The position numbers were made by a program, and so were the translations under genes. 23,621 bases of DNA, taken from assembly GCA_031271325.1 (NCBI GenBank), contig JAISVY010000052.1, positions 1-23,621 of the forward strand. The letters run 5' to 3'. The DNA comes from Oscillospiraceae bacterium. GTDB lineage: Bacteria; Bacillota; Clostridia; Oscillospirales; UBA929. Under the pieces are notes generated by a model, which saw only the letters and a list, made by a program, of their open reading frames with translations, ran no database searches and was not told where the DNA came from. Shown piece by piece: positions 1 through 7,284 of this stretch; the stretch's first letter is position 1, and every line of letters starts with the position of its first letter.

Positions 1-59
1 ACCCAATCCGTTTATAACGCCTCAACCGGGAAACCCGGGAACTTTCCCGCAAAAACCGT

Positions 60-88
60 TTGCATTCCACTGTTTTATTTGATATACT
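60..88 (+). promoter_or_regulatory. Sigma-A promoter for fba
   Basis: The -35 box TTGCAT (60-65) and -10 box TATACT (83-88) are 17 nt apart. A TG one base upstream of the -10 box (80-81) makes it an extended -10. The transcript would start near 95, just ahead of the AAGGAG ribosome site at 107-112. The bases upstream (about 28-50) form a small inverted repeat, CGGGAAA/TTTCCCG, that may belong to a gene outside the window. Confidence 0.7.
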
Positions 89-121
89 GGACAAAATTGA
101 AACGAGAAGGAGCTGAACAGC

Positions 122-1072
122 ATGGGTCTTGTCACGACCACAGACATGTTCAAAAAAGCCTACGAAGGCGGGTACGCCATCGGCGCGTTCAACGTCAACA
201 ACATGGAGATCATCCAGGGCATCACGGAAGCCGCGATGGAAGAAAAAGCGCCGCTGATTCTTCAGGTTTCGGCCGGCGCGCGCAAATACGCGAAGCACGT
301 TTACCTGATGAAGCTGATCGAAGCCGCGATCCAAGACGCGGCAAATCAGGGCGTAGACCTGCCGATCGCCGTCCACCTCGACCACGGCGATGATTTTGAG
401 ATATGCAAATCCTGCATCGACGGCGGTTTTACCTCCGTCATGATCGACGGTTCCAAGCACTCGTTCGAAGACAACATCAGCCTGACCAAACAAGTGGTGG
501 ACTATGCCCACAGCAAGGGCGTGGTCGTCGAAGGGGAACTGGGCAAGCTCGCCGGTATCGAGGATGCCGTCAACGTCTCGGCGGAAGACGCGCAGTTCAC
601 AAACCCCGCCGAGGTGGAGGAGTTCGTCGCCAAAACGGGCGTGGACAGCCTGGCCATCGCCATCGGCACCAGCCACGGCGCGTATAAGTTCAAACCCGGT
701 CAAAACCCCAAGCTCCGCTTTGATATTCTGGAAGAGATCACGCGCCGCCTGCCCAACTTCCCGATCGTTCTGCACGGTTCGTCCTCGGTGCCGCAGGAAT
801 TCGTCGCGAAGGTCAACCAGTACGGCGGCAAAATGCCCGACGCGATCGGCATCCCAGAAGAAATGCTTCGCCAAGCGGCTAAGAGCGCGGTCTGCAAAAT
901 CAACATCGACAGCGACCTGCGTCTCGCGATGACCGCGAAGATCCGCGAGCACTTCACCGAGCACCCCGACCATTTCGACCCGCGCCAATACCTTTCGCCC
1001 GCCCGCGTCGCGATCAAAGACATGGTCAAGCGCAAACTGGTCAACGTACTGGGCTGCTCCGGTAAGATATAG
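122..1072 (+). CDS. fba: Class II fructose-1,6-bisphosphate aldolase
   Basis: This 316-residue protein is a zinc-dependent aldolase that cleaves fructose 1,6-bisphosphate to dihydroxyacetone phosphate and glyceraldehyde 3-phosphate in glycolysis, and makes it in gluconeogenesis. The family residues are all visible: the HLDHG motif with catalytic Asp87 and zinc ligand His88, Glu139 in VEGELG, zinc ligands His185 (GTSHGAYKF) and His218 (VLHGSS), and the NIDSD phosphate-binding segment near 300. It is a complete TIM barrel of normal family length. The ATG at 122 has AAGGAG nine bases upstream and a promoter at 60-88, so it is probably transcribed as the first gene. Related ketose-bisphosphate aldolases such as tagatose-bisphosphate aldolase share the fold, but the length and motifs favour the glycolytic enzyme. 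Confidence 0.95.
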   Translation: MGLVTTTDMFKKAYEGGYAIGAFNVNNMEIIQGITEAAMEEKAPLILQVSAGARKYAKHVYLMKLIEAAIQDAANQGVDLPIAVHLDHGDDFEICKSCIDGGFTSVMIDGSKHSFEDNISLTKQVVDYAHSKGVVVEGELGKLAGIEDAVNVSAEDAQFTNPAEVEEFVAKTGVDSLAIAIGTSHGAYKFKPGQNPKLRFDILEEITRRLPNFPIVLHGSSSVPQEFVAKVNQYGGKMPDAIGIPEEMLRQAAKSAVCKINIDSDLRLAMTAKIREHFTEHPDHFDPRQYLSPARVAIKDMVKRKLVNVLGCSGKI

Positions 1073-1080
1073 CAGACCTT

Positions 1081-1101
1081 ACCCCCGCCATAGGCGGGGG
1101 T
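1081..1101 (+). terminator. GC-rich hairpin after fba, weak terminator candidate
   Basis: A perfect 9-bp stem, ACCCCCGCC/GGCGGGGGT, has a 3-nt ATA loop and begins eight bases after the fba stop codon. No T-run follows on the + strand (AATTCAC), so it is not a classical intrinsic terminator. It could stabilise the fba 3' end or cause partial termination before the aldo/keto reductase gene. Confidence 0.4.
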
Positions 1102-1126
1102 AATTCACAACGGAAGGGAACTGGTA

Positions 1127-2239
1127 ATGATGGAAATGCGTACGATGCCGAAGATCGGAGAGAGCGTTTCGCGTCTCGGGATGGGGCTGATGCGCCTGCC
1201 GACCGCCGGCGATAAAATCGATACCGCCGCCGCCGAGGCGATGATCGACCGCCTGATGGAAGCGGGCGTTACCTATTACGACACGGCGTTTATGTACCAC
1301 GGCGGGGAAAGCGAGCTGTTCGCGAAACAGGCGCTCCTGTCGCGCCACCCCCGCGGCTCGTTTACAATCGCCACCAAAATGCCGCTCGGTGAGGCGGAGA
1401 AGGCGGGCGCGCAGCCCTTCTTCGACGCGCAGCAGAAAAAACTGGGCGCGGACGTGATTGACTTCTACTTAATGCATGGCATCAACGGCGGTAGCATCGA
1501 CCACATGGCGCGGATCGGCGCGGACGAGGTTGCGCGGAAAATGAAGCGCGACGGGCGGATCCGCTATCACGGCTTTTCGTATCACGGCGCGACCGGCGAC
1601 CTGCCGAAGGTGCTGGATTCGTTTGAGTGGGATTTCTGCCAGATTCAGCTCAATTATTACGACTGGTATAACGGGGAGGCGCAAAAGCAATATGAAGCGG
1701 TGACGAGCCGCGGTGTGGCGCTGGTTGTGATGGAGCCGGTGCACGGCGGCGGCTTGGCGCGCTGCCACCCGGACATCGTAAAGGTCTTCCAGGACGCGAA
1801 CCCGGAGGTTTCGGCCGCGTCTTGGGCGATGCGCTGGTGCGGTTCGCTGCCCGGTGTGGACGTGGTGCTCTCCGGCATGAGCGATATGTCGCAGGTTGAG
1901 GACAATATCAGGCACTTCACCCCGTTCATCCCGCTGTCCGCCGGGGAGCAGGCCGTTGTGGAACGGGCGATGGACGCCTTCAAGAAGCTTCCGCTCGTGC
2001 CCTGCACCGAATGCAACTATTGCGCGAAATGCCCGAAGGAGATCCCCATCCCGCGCCTGTTCGGCGGCAAGAACGACGTGGTGCGGTTCGGTTCCTCCTG
2101 GTTCCTGATGAATTACCGCAACTGGGTCAAACCGGAGAACCAAATCCCGGCCTGCATCGAGTGCGGCACCTGCGAAGCCGCCTGCCCGCAAGGAATCAAC
2201 ATCATCGAGCGGCTGAAGGAAATCGAAGCGACGGTGTAG
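1127..2239 (+). CDS. Aldo/keto reductase with C-terminal 4Fe-4S ferredoxin domain
   Basis: This 370-residue protein has an aldo/keto reductase barrel (about 1-285) followed by a ferredoxin-like tail. The catalytic tetrad is present as Asp52, Tyr57, Lys84 and His117. The tail has two cysteine groups, C293/C296/C299/C302 and C343/C346/C349/C353, each followed by proline, as expected for two 4Fe-4S clusters. Such fusions are common in anaerobes and are thought to pass electrons between iron-sulfur and NAD(P)H or a carbonyl substrate. The substrate cannot be told from sequence. The start at 1127 has GGAAGGGA upstream, and a second ATG follows directly at 1130. A terminator at 2253-2292 ends the unit, so it is probably expressed with or just after fba. 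Confidence 0.9.
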   Translation: MMEMRTMPKIGESVSRLGMGLMRLPTAGDKIDTAAAEAMIDRLMEAGVTYYDTAFMYHGGESELFAKQALLSRHPRGSFTIATKMPLGEAEKAGAQPFFDAQQKKLGADVIDFYLMHGINGGSIDHMARIGADEVARKMKRDGRIRYHGFSYHGATGDLPKVLDSFEWDFCQIQLNYYDWYNGEAQKQYEAVTSRGVALVVMEPVHGGGLARCHPDIVKVFQDANPEVSAASWAMRWCGSLPGVDVVLSGMSDMSQVEDNIRHFTPFIPLSAGEQAVVERAMDAFKKLPLVPCTECNYCAKCPKEIPIPRLFGGKNDVVRFGSSWFLMNYRNWVKPENQIPACIECGTCEAACPQGINIIERLKEIEATV

Positions 2240-2252
2240 ATCGCTGTAACTG

Positions 2253-2292
2253 CTCCCTGTCCGGTAAATAGGACGGGGAGTAGTTTGATTTT
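2253..2292 (+). terminator. Intrinsic terminator after the aldo/keto reductase
   Basis: A 10-bp stem pairs 2253-2262 with 2271-2280 through one G-U wobble, with loop GGTAAATA. It is followed by the T-rich run TAGTTTGATTTT. It sits 13 bases after the stop codon and just ahead of a new promoter. Confidence 0.8.
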
Positions 2293-2296
2293 CCCG

Positions 2297-2325
2297 TTGT
2301 AATCCCCTCTCCGCCGTGGTATACT
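2297..2325 (+). promoter_or_regulatory. Sigma-A promoter for the ABC exporter
   Basis: TTGTAA (2297-2302), a 17-nt spacer and TATACT (2320-2325), with an extended-10 TGG at 2317-2319. It lies between the upstream terminator and the repeat at 2338-2439, which would therefore be transcribed as the 5' leader. Confidence 0.7.
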
Positions 2326-2337
2326 TAGGCTGGCGAG

Positions 2338-2439
2338 CAGATAACGGATAACAGTTTAGAACGGGAAAAACACCCTAGCCGTCTGACCGTTATCTGTACA
2401 CCGTAACTGTTCACTGCCACGAGGCTTTCAGAGCTTCTC
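2338..2439 (-). repeat. Dispersed intergenic repeat, copy A
   Basis: Reading the minus strand, 2338-2416 matches 22591-22669 on the plus strand over 79 bases, at roughly 85% identity by eye. It forms a long imperfect hairpin built from GATAACGG/CCGTTATC and related units. The flank 2421-2439 is a variant of the shared family end seen elsewhere (GAGGCTTTCAGAGCTTCTC here, GAGGTTTTTTAGAGCTTCT at 20007-20025). The opposite end has no recognisable terminal repeat, so this copy is incomplete on that side. It fills the leader between the promoter at 2297-2325 and the AGGAGG site of the ABC gene. Confidence 0.75.
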
Positions 2440-2457
2440 ATTTATTAGGAGGACTTT

Positions 2458-4284
2458 ATGCCGCTGCCTTGGAAGAAAGGCCGGTTTCTCATGCTGTGGG
2501 AGGTCGGCCGGAAACGGCGTGCCCGGCTCTTTTGGGCGCTGTTCGCCGCCGTTTGCATGGTGTTTTTTAACTTTCTCAGCCCACAGATCATCCGCCTGAC
2601 TGTCGACAACGTGATCGACGACAAGGCGTGGCAACTGCCCGGCTTTATCGTTCGCTTCATTGATTCGGTCGGCGGGCGCGGTATGCTTCGCGCGAATATT
2701 TGGATTTGCGGACTCGCGACCGGCACGGCGGCGCTGCTGGCCGGCTTATCGAACGTCGTGCGGCGGTATTTTACGATGGAAACAGGGGAACATTTGGCGC
2801 AGCGGCTGCGCGACACGCTGTACGCCCACATCCAGACGCTGCCGTATGAATGGCACGTCAAGGCGCAGACGGGCGACATCATTCAGCGCAGTACGTCCGA
2901 TGTTGAGACAATCCGGCGCTTCTACGCCGACCACCTGATTGAAATGTTCCGCATGGCGGTGCAGGTTATCTTAGCCGCCGTGCTGATGTTTATGATGGAT
3001 ACTACGATGGCGCTGCTCTCAATGACGCTGATACCGCTGCTCTTCCTCTTCTCCGCCTTCTTTTTCAGGGCGGTTGCCAAACAGTTCAAAAAAGCCGACG
3101 AGTCCGAAGGCATACTGACCGCCACCGTGCAGGAGAACCTCACCGGCGTGCGGGTCGTCCGCGCCTTTGGGCGTGAGCGTTTTGAGGTAGACCGGTTTAC
3201 CGAGAGGAACCGTTCGTATACCAACTTATGGGAGCGGATCGGGCGGCTGCTCGCGATGTATTGGTCGATCTCCGACGCGATCTCGGCGCTGCAGTTCGCG
3301 ATCGTCACCGCCGCCGGTATCATCCGCTGCGCGTCCGGCGACCTGACGGTCGGCACCTTCATTACCTTCAATACGTATGCCGGGATGATGATCTGGCCGG
3401 TGCGCGCGCTGGGGCGTAACCTGTCGGAACTGTCGAAGGCGAGCGTATCGGCCGCGCGTATCCGCGACATCTACGCCGCCGCGCCGGAGAGCAGCGGGGA
3501 TGGGTTGACCCCCGACATTCGCGGGGAGATCGTCTTTGACGGCGTATCGTTTCAATATGATGAAAAGACCCCGATTCTGCGGGATGTCAGTTTTTCGGTG
3601 CGCCCCGGCGAGACGCTCGCGATATTGGGCGGCACGGGTTCGGGCAAGAGTACGCTGGTTCATCTGATCTGCCGCCTGTACGACCTGCCGGAGGGCAGCG
3701 GCCGCATCACGGTGGACGGCATCAATATCAAAGAGATCGACCGCGCCCATCTGCGCCGCAATGTGGGGCTTGTGCTGCAGGAACCGTTCCTGTTTTCCAA
3801 AACCATCCGGCGGAATATCGCGGCGTCGCGCCCCGAAGCCGAACTGGAGACCGTTCGGGAAGCGGCTTCGGTCGCCTATGTCAGTGACGCGATTGAGGCG
3901 TTCGGCGACGGGTATGAGACGATGGTGGGCGAACGCGGCGTGACCCTGTCCGGCGGTCAGAAGCAGCGGGTCGCGATTGCCCGTATGCTGATCGCGCAGA
4001 CGCCGATCATGATCTTTGACGACAGCCTGTCCGCCGTCGATACCGAAACGGACGCGCGCATCCGCGCCGCGCTGAAGACGCGCACAAAGAAAGCCACCGC
4101 GATCATCATCTCGCACCGCACGTCCACGCTGATGCAGGCCGACCGCATTCTGGTGCTCCGCGACGGCGCGGTAGAGGAAATGGGCACCCACGAAGAGCTG
4201 ATGGCCGCCGGCGGCTCATACCGCAGAATCTTCGATTTGCAGGGCGAGCTGGAAGACGAAATGCGGGAAGACACGGCGGGCTGA
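2458..4284 (+). CDS. ABC exporter half-transporter (fused permease and ATPase)
   Basis: This 608-residue protein has a type-I exporter membrane domain (about 20-330, several hydrophobic segments) followed by an ATPase domain. The Walker A motif GGTGSGKST lies near 391-399, the signature LSGGQ near 500, and Walker B ends IMIFDD, with Asp521-Asp522 in place of the usual Asp-Glu. An Asp in place of the catalytic Glu is typical of one partner in heterodimeric exporters such as the BmrC/YheI type, so this subunit probably needs a second half-transporter. None is adjacent. The ATG at 2458 has AGGAGG five bases upstream. Multidrug, peptide or lipid export are all possible. The substrate is unknown. 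Confidence 0.9.
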   Translation: MPLPWKKGRFLMLWEVGRKRRARLFWALFAAVCMVFFNFLSPQIIRLTVDNVIDDKAWQLPGFIVRFIDSVGGRGMLRANIWICGLATGTAALLAGLSNVVRRYFTMETGEHLAQRLRDTLYAHIQTLPYEWHVKAQTGDIIQRSTSDVETIRRFYADHLIEMFRMAVQVILAAVLMFMMDTTMALLSMTLIPLLFLFSAFFFRAVAKQFKKADESEGILTATVQENLTGVRVVRAFGRERFEVDRFTERNRSYTNLWERIGRLLAMYWSISDAISALQFAIVTAAGIIRCASGDLTVGTFITFNTYAGMMIWPVRALGRNLSELSKASVSAARIRDIYAAAPESSGDGLTPDIRGEIVFDGVSFQYDEKTPILRDVSFSVRPGETLAILGGTGSGKSTLVHLICRLYDLPEGSGRITVDGINIKEIDRAHLRRNVGLVLQEPFLFSKTIRRNIAASRPEAELETVREAASVAYVSDAIEAFGDGYETMVGERGVTLSGGQKQRVAIARMLIAQTPIMIFDDSLSAVDTETDARIRAALKTRTKKATAIIISHRTSTLMQADRILVLRDGAVEEMGTHEELMAAGGSYRRIFDLQGELEDEMREDTAG

Positions 4285-4357
4285 GGGCTTGGACAAGCGC
4301 AATAAAAAAACAGCCGTTTGGAAAGATCGAACCTTTACGGTAAGGAGTGAAAACGGA

Positions 4358-4651
4358 ATGTTTGAGCGAGACGGAGTTTATTTCGCGGGGGAGCCGGGAA
4401 ACTTGGTTCACACCCCAAAACTCGTTGGGTTAAAGCCTTTGGACGGATATAAGCTATGGCTGAAATTCTCCGACCATACAGAGCGGATCTATGATTTTAC
4501 CCCGTATTTAGACACACTTGTGTTTGAAGCGTTGAGAGACAAGACACTGTTCAACGGCGTGACCCTTGACCACGGCGCACCCGTATGGGATAACGGAAAG
4601 ATCGATTTCGACCCGTGTGTACTTTACCGCCAAGGAGAACCTCCAACATGA
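4358..4651 (+). CDS. DUF2442 family protein
   Basis: This 97-residue protein contains the DUF2442 pattern: an aromatic and charged strand segment reading YKLWLKFSDHTERIYDF, then a region giving YLDTLVFEAL and WDNGKIDF. The family is small and of unknown function, and its members sometimes sit near toxin-antitoxin or mobile genes. The start is placed at ATG 4358 because AAGGAG lies ten bases upstream. An in-frame TTG at 4289 would add 23 residues with poorer support. The end overlaps the era start as ATGA (4648-4651), which suggests translational coupling to era. No function should be assumed from that coupling alone. Confidence 0.8.
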   Translation: MFERDGVYFAGEPGNLVHTPKLVGLKPLDGYKLWLKFSDHTERIYDFTPYLDTLVFEALRDKTLFNGVTLDHGAPVWDNGKIDFDPCVLYRQGEPPT

Positions 4652-5535
4652 ATATCACCCATGCCGGAATGGTGGCCGTAGTCGGCCGCCCGAACGCCGG
4701 AAAATCCACGCTGATCAACAAAATCTGCGGCGAAAAGGTCGCGATCGTGTCGCCCAAGCCGCAGACGACCCGGCGCCGCCTGAGCGCCGTATTCAACCGG
4801 GAACCCGTGCAGATGGTGCTGCTGGATACGCCCGGTTTCCACACCCCGCGTACCAAGCTGGGGCAGTTTATGGTCAAGAGCGTGCGGGAGAGCGTCGGCG
4901 GGGTGGATGCCGCCGTGCTGGTCGCCGAACCGGTGCCGTCGGTGGGCGAAATTGAGCGGCAGCTAATTACGCAGTGTAATAAAAAGTCCGTCCCATTCTT
5001 CCTTGTTATCAACAAGTCCGACACGCTGCCGCGCGAAAAACTGCTGCCGGTGATCGGCGCATACAGCAAGGAGACGGCGTTTGACGCGATCCTGCCGCTG
5101 TCCGCCAAAACAGGCGATGGCGTGGAGGAATTAACCTCCCTGCTGTTGGGCGCGATGCCGCACTCCCCCGCGCTGTACCCGGAGGATGTGACCGCCGACC
5201 AGACCGACCGCGAGCTGATCTCGGAGGTCGTGCGGGAAAAGCTGCTGATCTGTCTGAACGACGAGGTGCCGCACGGCGCGGCGGTGACGGTGGACAAGCT
5301 CACGGAGCGCGGCGACGGTCTTGTGAGCATCGAAGCCGTCGTCACTTGCGAAAAAGAAAGCCATAAAGGGATCGTCATCGGCAAAAACGGCGCGATGCTG
5401 AAGAAGATCGGGTCGCTCGCCCGCGCCGAGTTAGAGGAGATGTACGGCGGTCCCGTGTTCCTCAAGCTGTGGGTGCGCGTACGCGCCGGCTGGCGCGACA
5501 GCGACGCGCAGCTCCGGAATTTCGGGTACCGGTAG
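4648..5535 (+). CDS. era: GTPase Era, 30S ribosome assembly factor
   Basis: This 295-residue protein binds the 3' end of 16S rRNA and helps complete the small ribosomal subunit. The GTPase domain shows G1 GRPNAGKS (13-20), switch I TT near 40, G3 DTPG (60-63) and G4 NKSD (122-125). The C-terminal KH domain carries IVIGKNG in the last 60 residues. The start is at ATG 4648, preceded by AAGGAG (4632-4637), rather than the upstream GTG at 4615, which would add 11 residues absent from the family. Era followed by recO is a common bacterial pairing. RsmA, encoded further downstream, modifies the same region of 16S rRNA that Era senses. Confidence 0.97.
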   Translation: MNITHAGMVAVVGRPNAGKSTLINKICGEKVAIVSPKPQTTRRRLSAVFNREPVQMVLLDTPGFHTPRTKLGQFMVKSVRESVGGVDAAVLVAEPVPSVGEIERQLITQCNKKSVPFFLVINKSDTLPREKLLPVIGAYSKETAFDAILPLSAKTGDGVEELTSLLLGAMPHSPALYPEDVTADQTDRELISEVVREKLLICLNDEVPHGAAVTVDKLTERGDGLVSIEAVVTCEKESHKGIVIGKNGAMLKKIGSLARAELEEMYGGPVFLKLWVRVRAGWRDSDAQLRNFGYR

Positions 5536-5597
5536 GAGCGGGCGGGATGTGAATCGCCCCGATTGTGTCACTCTATCGGTAAGACACGGAGGACGCC

Positions 5598-6338
5598 ATG
5601 AGCCACATGACGCTCAACGGGCTGATTGTACGCGCTGTTGAGTATAAAGATGCCGATTTAATACTCACCGTATTGACCGAGCGGGAAGGGAACCTGACCG
5701 TTACGGCGCGGGGGGCGCGCCGCCCCCGTTATCCCTACGCGGCGGCGGTTCAGGTGCTTTGCTGTTCGCGCCTGACCGTCAGCGAATACCGCGACCGATT
5801 GACGCTGACGGAAGCCGAAATGGTAGAACCGTTTTCCCCTTTGCGCCGGGATCTGTTGTCGATGTCGCTCGCGGCCTACCTCGCCGACCTCTCGCAAACG
5901 CTTGCGCCGGAAGGGGAACTGTTCCGGCTGACGCTTACGGCGCTGGCGGCGCTCTGCGCCGGGAAACGCCCCCGCGAGCTGATCAAGGCGGCGTTTGAGA
6001 TGCGGGCGCTCTGCGGCGCGGGGCTGGAACCGGCGATGGAAGCCTGCGGGCAGTGCGGCAAGACATCCGGCACGATGTATCTGCTCCCGGCGGGCGGTAC
6101 GGCGCTCTGCGCTTCCTGCGCGAAGCGTTTCCGGGACACCGGCGCGGCGCTGCTGTCTTACGACGCCGACTGTCTGTTCGCCGTACGGCATATAAGCTCC
6201 GTTCCGATTGAAAAGGTTTTTTCCTTTACAGCAAGCGAACAGGCGGTATCCCGCCTCGCCGCGCTGTGCGAACGGTATACGCTGGCGCAAACCGGGCGGA
6301 TGCCGCCGTCGCTGGAGTTTTATTTGGGTCTGTTGTGA
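5598..6338 (+). CDS. recO: DNA repair protein RecO
   Basis: This 246-residue protein is the RecF-pathway mediator that anneals single strands and helps load RecA with RecR. It has the N-terminal OB-fold opening (residues 1-80, VRAVEYKDADLILTVLT), a helical C-terminal half, and a four-cysteine zinc site at C150, C153, C171 and C174. The length is normal. ATG 5598 has CGGAGG five bases upstream, and a second in-frame ATG nine bases later is a weaker alternative. It follows era after 62 bases that hold a small inverted repeat (GGGCG/CGCCC, 5540-5559) and no clear terminator, so it is probably co-transcribed with era. Confidence 0.93.
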   Translation: MSHMTLNGLIVRAVEYKDADLILTVLTEREGNLTVTARGARRPRYPYAAAVQVLCCSRLTVSEYRDRLTLTEAEMVEPFSPLRRDLLSMSLAAYLADLSQTLAPEGELFRLTLTALAALCAGKRPRELIKAAFEMRALCGAGLEPAMEACGQCGKTSGTMYLLPAGGTALCASCAKRFRDTGAALLSYDADCLFAVRHISSVPIEKVFSFTASEQAVSRLAALCERYTLAQTGRMPPSLEFYLGLL

Positions 6339-6340
6339 AA

Positions 6341-6423
6341 TCCCCCGAAAAAACCTCATGTTCGCCGCTGACGAACATGCAATTTTCAACACTTCGGCAA
6401 TATGAATCACAGGGGTTTTTAAC
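6341..6423 (+). repeat. Dispersed intergenic repeat, copy F (degenerate)
   Basis: The left part (CCCCCGAAAAAACCTCATG, then a CGCCGCTG stretch) matches the end of copy E read in reverse (20026 back to about 19990). An 8-bp hairpin, CATGTTCG/CGAACATG (6357-6364 and 6372-6379), follows. The right end, AGGGGTTTTTAACG at 6411-6424, resembles the family end GGGAGGTTTTTAGAG. The element fills almost exactly the gap between the recO stop and the next gene's GTG, and its right end contains that gene's ribosome site. Confidence 0.6.
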
Positions 6424-7284
6424 GTGATACAGGAAGGGATCCAACTCATCGCCGAAAAGGCGCGGGAGGTTCTCGGCAAACCGGCGGACAGCATCCGGCA
6501 AATAGAGAATGTGCCGTATAGCACGGTGTTCGTGGTGAGCGCGGGGGGAAAGCAGTACATCGCCAAGTTGTATCAGTCCAGGGAGTGGCCGGAGGATCAC
6601 AAGCTGGCGTATGTAGACCGTCTCCTGACGCGGTATCGCGTTCCCCATGCGCGGTGCCTCTGCTTCGACCGCGATGACCCGCGGTTCCCCGACGGTTTTT
6701 TGCTGGAGGAGTTTCTGCCGGGGCGGAGACCGGAAGGTTCGGAGGAGTTTTACCGGAAGTTCGGGGAACTGACCGCGCGGTTCCACGCCGTCCCGATGCG
6801 CGGGTTCGGCTATTTCGGCGGCGGGGACGGGTGCTATGACTCGTTCACCGATTTTATCGGCGACGTGATGGACGACAACGCTGAAAAGGCATTCTCTTTA
6901 CACCTGCCGGGGGCGGAAACCCACCGGAAATTGCGGGAAGATTTGGTCCATCGCCTCTCTTGCTGTGACGGACTGCCTCCGGTGCTCTGCCACGGCGACC
7001 TGTCCGAGGGCAACGTTCTCCAAGACGGCGGCGTTCTGACCCCGATCGACTGGGACGACGCGCTGGCGCTGCCGTGGATCTTCGACGCGGCGCGCCTGAC
7101 GTACCATTTGATGCGCGGGTATGACCCGGACACGGCGCGGCGGTACCGGGACGCGTTTTTGGCGGCGCACGGCGGCGGCAGGGCGCTCTACGATGCGGCG
7201 GAAGCTCCGCTGCTCGCCTATTTTAAGCTGGATTTCGATGTGTTTGAAGCGGAGAGAAAACATGATGAGCGTTCTCGGCGATAA
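6424..7284 (+). CDS. APH/choline-kinase-fold phosphotransferase
   Basis: This 286-residue protein has the aminoglycoside phosphotransferase fold, which also covers choline, homoserine and fructosamine kinases. Visible motifs are the ATP lysine in YIAKLY (Lys48), the Brenner-type catalytic loop HGDLSEGN (190-197, catalytic Asp192) and the metal-binding IDWDD (Asp209). Nothing identifies the substrate, and the position in a DNA-repair and translation cluster gives no evidence for antibiotic resistance. The GTG start at 6424 is favoured because AGGGG lies eight bases upstream, inside repeat copy F. The last 23 bases overlap the start of mutS2, which suggests coupled translation. Confidence 0.8.
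   Translation: MIQEGIQLIAEKAREVLGKPADSIRQIENVPYSTVFVVSAGGKQYIAKLYQSREWPEDHKLAYVDRLLTRYRVPHARCLCFDRDDPRFPDGFLLEEFLPGRRPEGSEEFYRKFGELTARFHAVPMRGFGYFGGGDGCYDSFTDFIGDVMDDNAEKAFSLHLPGAETHRKLREDLVHRLSCCDGLPPVLCHGDLSEGNVLQDGGVLTPIDWDDALALPWIFDAARLTYHLMRGYDPDTARRYRDAFLAAHGGGRALYDAAEAPLLAYFKLDFDVFEAERKHDERSRR

Noticed and set aside
3226..4191. Long minus-strand open frame of 321 codons inside the ABC gene
   Set aside because: It is antisense to a well-supported exporter, shows no family motif, and has the His/Arg/Gln-rich composition expected of GC-rich shadow frames.
4551..5465. Minus-strand open frame of 304 codons opposite era
   Set aside because: Its Ser/Thr/Arg-rich composition mirrors era codons, and no motif is visible.
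7121..7261. MutS2 starting at 7121
   Set aside because: The extra 47 residues are the APH-kinase gene read in another frame. ATG 7262 gives the normal MutS2 N-terminus.
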